Both the position numbers and the translations under genes were made by a program. 64,000 nt of DNA from Thalassotalea euphylliae (GTDB lineage: Bacteria > Pseudomonadota > Gammaproteobacteria > Enterobacterales > Alteromonadaceae), in assembly GCF_003390375.1 (NCBI RefSeq), contig NZ_QUOT01000001.1:1736001-1800000 (forward strand). Reading direction: 5' to 3'. This document shows, one piece after another, positions 61,312-64,000 of this stretch. Below the pieces are notes generated by a model. The model was given only the letters and a program-made list of their open reading frames with translations. It had not been told where the DNA came from and did not search any database. Each line of letters starts with the position of its first letter. Position 1 is the stretch's first letter.

Positions 61312-63636
61312 TTAGTGAACACCATCAAGTGCAATCCAACTTAATAGGGTATCAACAATTTCCTGAGTTGATGGCAATACATGATAAGCGGCGCTCCCCA
61401 ATGGAATAAAGCTATCTTGTGCGCAAATGCGCTTGAGCTCAGTATCGCTTGCCTGCTCATTGAGCAAGGTCACTAAGGCTTCACTAATCGAGCCAGTTTC
61501 ACGGCATTCATCGACAATCAGCACCTTTTTAACATCTCTTACTTGCTCAATAATACCCACTTCATCTAATGGCGCTAGAAAACGCAAATCAACAACACAA
61601 ATCCTGATACCTTGCTCAGCCAGTAATGCCTGCGCTTGGCGTGACAAATAACAACCATTGCCATAGGTGAGAATACAGACTTGTGCTTTGCTTGCGCTGT
61701 CAGTTGCACCATCACTAGAAATATTGCTAGTAATATCCCTAGTTTTAGCTGCTTTTGGATAGACTTTAATTCCCATATCAATAACGTGTTCAGCAAGCGT
61801 TTGATATTGATAAGGTGAAGTCCATAAGCCATCAGCTTGAGCTTTTTGACCACGTTTATCACTTTGAGCATTGCTACTAGGAAACAAGTCTTTAGTCATA
61901 TAAAGCGCTATTGGCTCTAAAAAAACTACCACGCGCTGCTGCTCATAAGCCAACTTAATGCAGGTGCGTAGCATTTCAACACCATCAAAACCGTTAGACG
62001 GACAAGCTAAAATCACCCCCGGAATATCGCGAAACACAGCAATCGAATTATCGTTATGAAAATGACCGCCAAAGCCTTTTTGATAAGCAAGCCCAGCAAT
62101 TCTAATCACCATAGGATTAGTAAACTGCTGATTAGAGAAAAATGACAAGGTTGCTGCTTCACCGCGAATTTGATCCTCTGCGTTATGCACATAGGCTAAA
62201 AACTGAATTTCAGGGATAGGTAAAAAGCCGTTGTGCGCTAAACCAATTGCTCCGCCTAATATCGATTGCTCATCCAATAAGGTATTCATCACACGATTGC
62301 TACCAAAGCGTTCATTGAGCTTGCTGGTAACGTTATAAACACCGCCTTTTTTTGCGATATCTTCACCTAGCATGACGATATTGGGAAGCTCAGCCAGTGC
62401 GTCCATTAGCGTCCAATTAAGCAATTTAGCCAAGTGTTGTGGTTTATCTAAATTATGCCGCTCATGGGCAAATAAGGCATCCCGCTGAGCCTGACTAACG
62501 GCTTGATAATTTTCAGCATTCCCAGGTATTGCTTTCGGAATTAGGCTTGCCATCACCTCTTTTGCATTTTCAAGCCTTGGCTGCTCAGCCACTTGCTCTG
62601 CTAGTTCGGCGATATGTGCTGCCGTAGCCTGATAAAGCGCAATCATCTTGTCCGCAGTCATTATATTGTGGGTAAGTAACAGCTGGGCAGAATGCAGTAA
62701 AGGATCTTGTCGCTCAATGGCTTCAATTTCGCTTAGATCACGATAAGCAAATTCACTATCAGAGCCTGCATGGCCTAACAAACGCACCATTTTGACATGC
62801 AAAAACACAGGCTTTTGCTGGGTTCTTGCAATTTTCTCGGCTTTACAAGCAGCCTGGTAAGTGTCTAGTAAATTTAGGCCGTCACAATAAAGGTAAGTGA
62901 TACCTGCTCGATTGCTAAAATTGGCAGCAATCCAGCCTTGCGGAGTTGAAGTTGAAATACCGATGCCATTGTCTTCACAGATAAAGACAATGGGCATAGG
63001 AATCGACTGGTAAGCACACCAAGCGGCACTATTAATCGCCCCGAGCGCTGTTGAGTGATTGGCGGAAGCATCGCCAAAGCTACACAAAATAACGCCGTCT
63101 TTGCTCAGCTTTCCGGTGAAATTTAATCGCTGTGCTAAGCCTATCGAAAATGCAGCTCCCATTGCTTTGGGCAAATGCGAGGCAATCGTACTAGTTTGCG
63201 GTGGAATATGATGAGCTTTAGAGCCCAACACCTTGTGGCGACCGCCTGAGACAGGATCTTCACTACTGGCAGCAAACGAAAGTAGCATTTCATAAAGCGG
63301 TGCATGGCCTGTTGCCTCTTTTGCTCTTTGCAAACAAAAAGCACCACTGCGGTAATGTAAAAACGCCATATCATCAATGCGAAATGCTCTGGCATAGGCT
63401 GCATTGCCCTCATGGCCTGCACTGCCTATGGTGTAAAAGCTTTGCCCTTGTTTTTGCATCACGCGCGATTGCAGGTCTAAATGTCGGCTCATCATCTGCG
63501 TCGTTAACATATCAATCAAGTCTGACGCATTAAGGCCAACCGTATCAGGGGTATACGATACACTTAGTTCCGGTAAACTGCCGACGCTGATAAACTTAGC
63601 AAAATTATCTTTGACTAGCTTATTTCTATCACTCAT
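61312..63636 (-). CDS. fused alpha-beta E1 subunit of a 2-oxoacid dehydrogenase
   Basis: Thiamine-diphosphate-dependent E1 with the alpha part (about 30-370) and beta part (about 400-774) in one 774-residue chain. The ThDP motif GDAS (188-191) with N223 and the alpha-site H142-H143 are in the first part; the beta part begins near LNWTLMDALAELPNIVMLGEDI and contains FGGHFHNDNS. It most resembles branched-chain or related oxoacid E1 enzymes. E2 and E3 genes are not in the window, so the complex partner and substrate are unknown. Confidence 0.88.
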   Translation of the reverse strand: MSDRNKLVKDNFAKFISVGSLPELSVSYTPDTVGLNASDLIDMLTTQMMSRHLDLQSRVMQKQGQSFYTIGSAGHEGNAAYARAFRIDDMAFLHYRSGAFCLQRAKEATGHAPLYEMLLSFAASSEDPVSGGRHKVLGSKAHHIPPQTSTIASHLPKAMGAAFSIGLAQRLNFTGKLSKDGVILCSFGDASANHSTALGAINSAAWCAYQSIPMPIVFICEDNGIGISTSTPQGWIAANFSNRAGITYLYCDGLNLLDTYQAACKAEKIARTQQKPVFLHVKMVRLLGHAGSDSEFAYRDLSEIEAIERQDPLLHSAQLLLTHNIMTADKMIALYQATAAHIAELAEQVAEQPRLENAKEVMASLIPKAIPGNAENYQAVSQAQRDALFAHERHNLDKPQHLAKLLNWTLMDALAELPNIVMLGEDIAKKGGVYNVTSKLNERFGSNRVMNTLLDEQSILGGAIGLAHNGFLPIPEIQFLAYVHNAEDQIRGEAATLSFFSNQQFTNPMVIRIAGLAYQKGFGGHFHNDNSIAVFRDIPGVILACPSNGFDGVEMLRTCIKLAYEQQRVVVFLEPIALYMTKDLFPSSNAQSDKRGQKAQADGLWTSPYQYQTLAEHVIDMGIKVYPKAAKTRDITSNISSDGATDSASKAQVCILTYGNGCYLSRQAQALLAEQGIRICVVDLRFLAPLDEVGIIEQVRDVKKVLIVDECRETGSISEALVTLLNEQASDTELKRICAQDSFIPLGSAAYHVLPSTQEIVDTLLSWIALDGVH

Positions 63637-64000
63637 ATTTCAAGTACTTAGTCCATTATTTCCCCTTCTAACGCTAGTAACCAAAAGCCCAGAGCGCAAA
63701 CTCATTTGTGATAAAAACGTGATTCTTTTGTGACCACTTTGCAATGGCGACGCAATATCTATCAATCATGCTGTAATGGTCCAAGGTGCTAGCTAGGTGC
63801 TTGCTGTTTGAGCAAACGTAACTGCCTGGCCGCTAATTCGTTTGTTTCATTTAGCTTTATTTAATCGACTAGCTAGGCCTTGTTTTAACCTTTAAATTGT
63901 AGAAATACAGAAGTGCTCGCGCTGTGGTGATCGGTATGGCGATCACACATTGCAATTAGTGCGCTTTTGCCTATCTTTTAATTTATTTAAAAACAATTAA
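63637..64000. other. 364-bp region upstream of the E1 gene, no gene seen
   Basis: No complete gene is visible up to the window edge. It should contain the E1 promoter. A GTGATC/GATCAC dyad lies at 63927-63946. Confidence 0.5.
63927..63946. promoter_or_regulatory. GTGATC/GATCAC dyad
   Basis: Two 6-base perfect arms flank eight bases (GGTATGGC). The spacing is wrong for the CRP consensus, so another regulator or chance is possible. It is about 290 bp upstream of the E1 start. Confidence 0.3.

Noticed and set aside
63927..63946. CRP binding site
   Set aside because: GTGA and TCAC are 12 bases apart instead of the 6 needed for the CRP consensus.

Overview
The window looks like chromosomal DNA of a marine gammaproteobacterium, most likely Alteromonadales and close to Colwelliaceae (Thalassotalea/Colwellia type). 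The basis is the moderate-to-low GC, enterobacterial-type core gene order (zapE-zapG-degQ; kdsD-kdsC-lptCAB-rpoN-hpf-ptsN-rapZ-ptsO divergent from mlaFEDCB-ibaG-murA), a large TonB-dependent receptor with SapC and tryptophan-halogenase-like partners, and MITE-like repeats with ATACCAATTG ends. The genus is inferred, not proven. No rRNA, tRNA, CRISPR array, prophage or complete insertion sequence was seen.

Layout. 1-15 kb is mixed housekeeping and small conserved genes: bolA, an AlkB-like dioxygenase, rlmG, a YajG lipoprotein, a periplasmic cyclophilin, an AmpG-like permease, a LURP-one protein, chrA, a GNAT enzyme, a secreted gluzincin, and an orphan Fe(III)-binding protein divergent from a CHASE-GGDEF-EAL protein with a Fur box between them. 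15-35.4 kb is conserved core: cell division (zapE, zapG), periplasmic proteolysis (degQ), ribosome factors (darP, hpf), pmbA, mgtE, nitrogen PTS (ptsN, ptsO, rapZ), sigma-54, LPS synthesis and transport, phospholipid trafficking (mla) and murA.

36.3-61.2 kb is a carbohydrate region centred on galactose. A FadR-type regulator is divergent from a De Ley-Doudoroff-like set (sugar dehydrogenase, dgoK, dgoA, lactonase, Na+/sugar symporter, VOC protein) that lacks a galactonate dehydratase. Next, on the minus strand, come two SapC genes, a GH36 alpha-galactosidase, a tryptophan-halogenase-like flavoprotein and a TonB-dependent receptor. Then come glpD, an orphan sugar-binding protein and glpK, and finally the Leloir genes galE-galT-galK. 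The likely flow is: the receptor imports alpha-galactosides, the cytoplasmic GH36 releases galactose, and galactose is used by the Leloir route and possibly an oxidative route. The window closes with a fused alpha/beta 2-oxoacid dehydrogenase E1.

Two things stand out beyond routine annotation. One is the receptor/halogenase/SapC module, whose job is not established. The other is a set of unrelated intergenic tracts built from degenerate short tandem units, often exactly 13 bp, at gene 3-prime ends.
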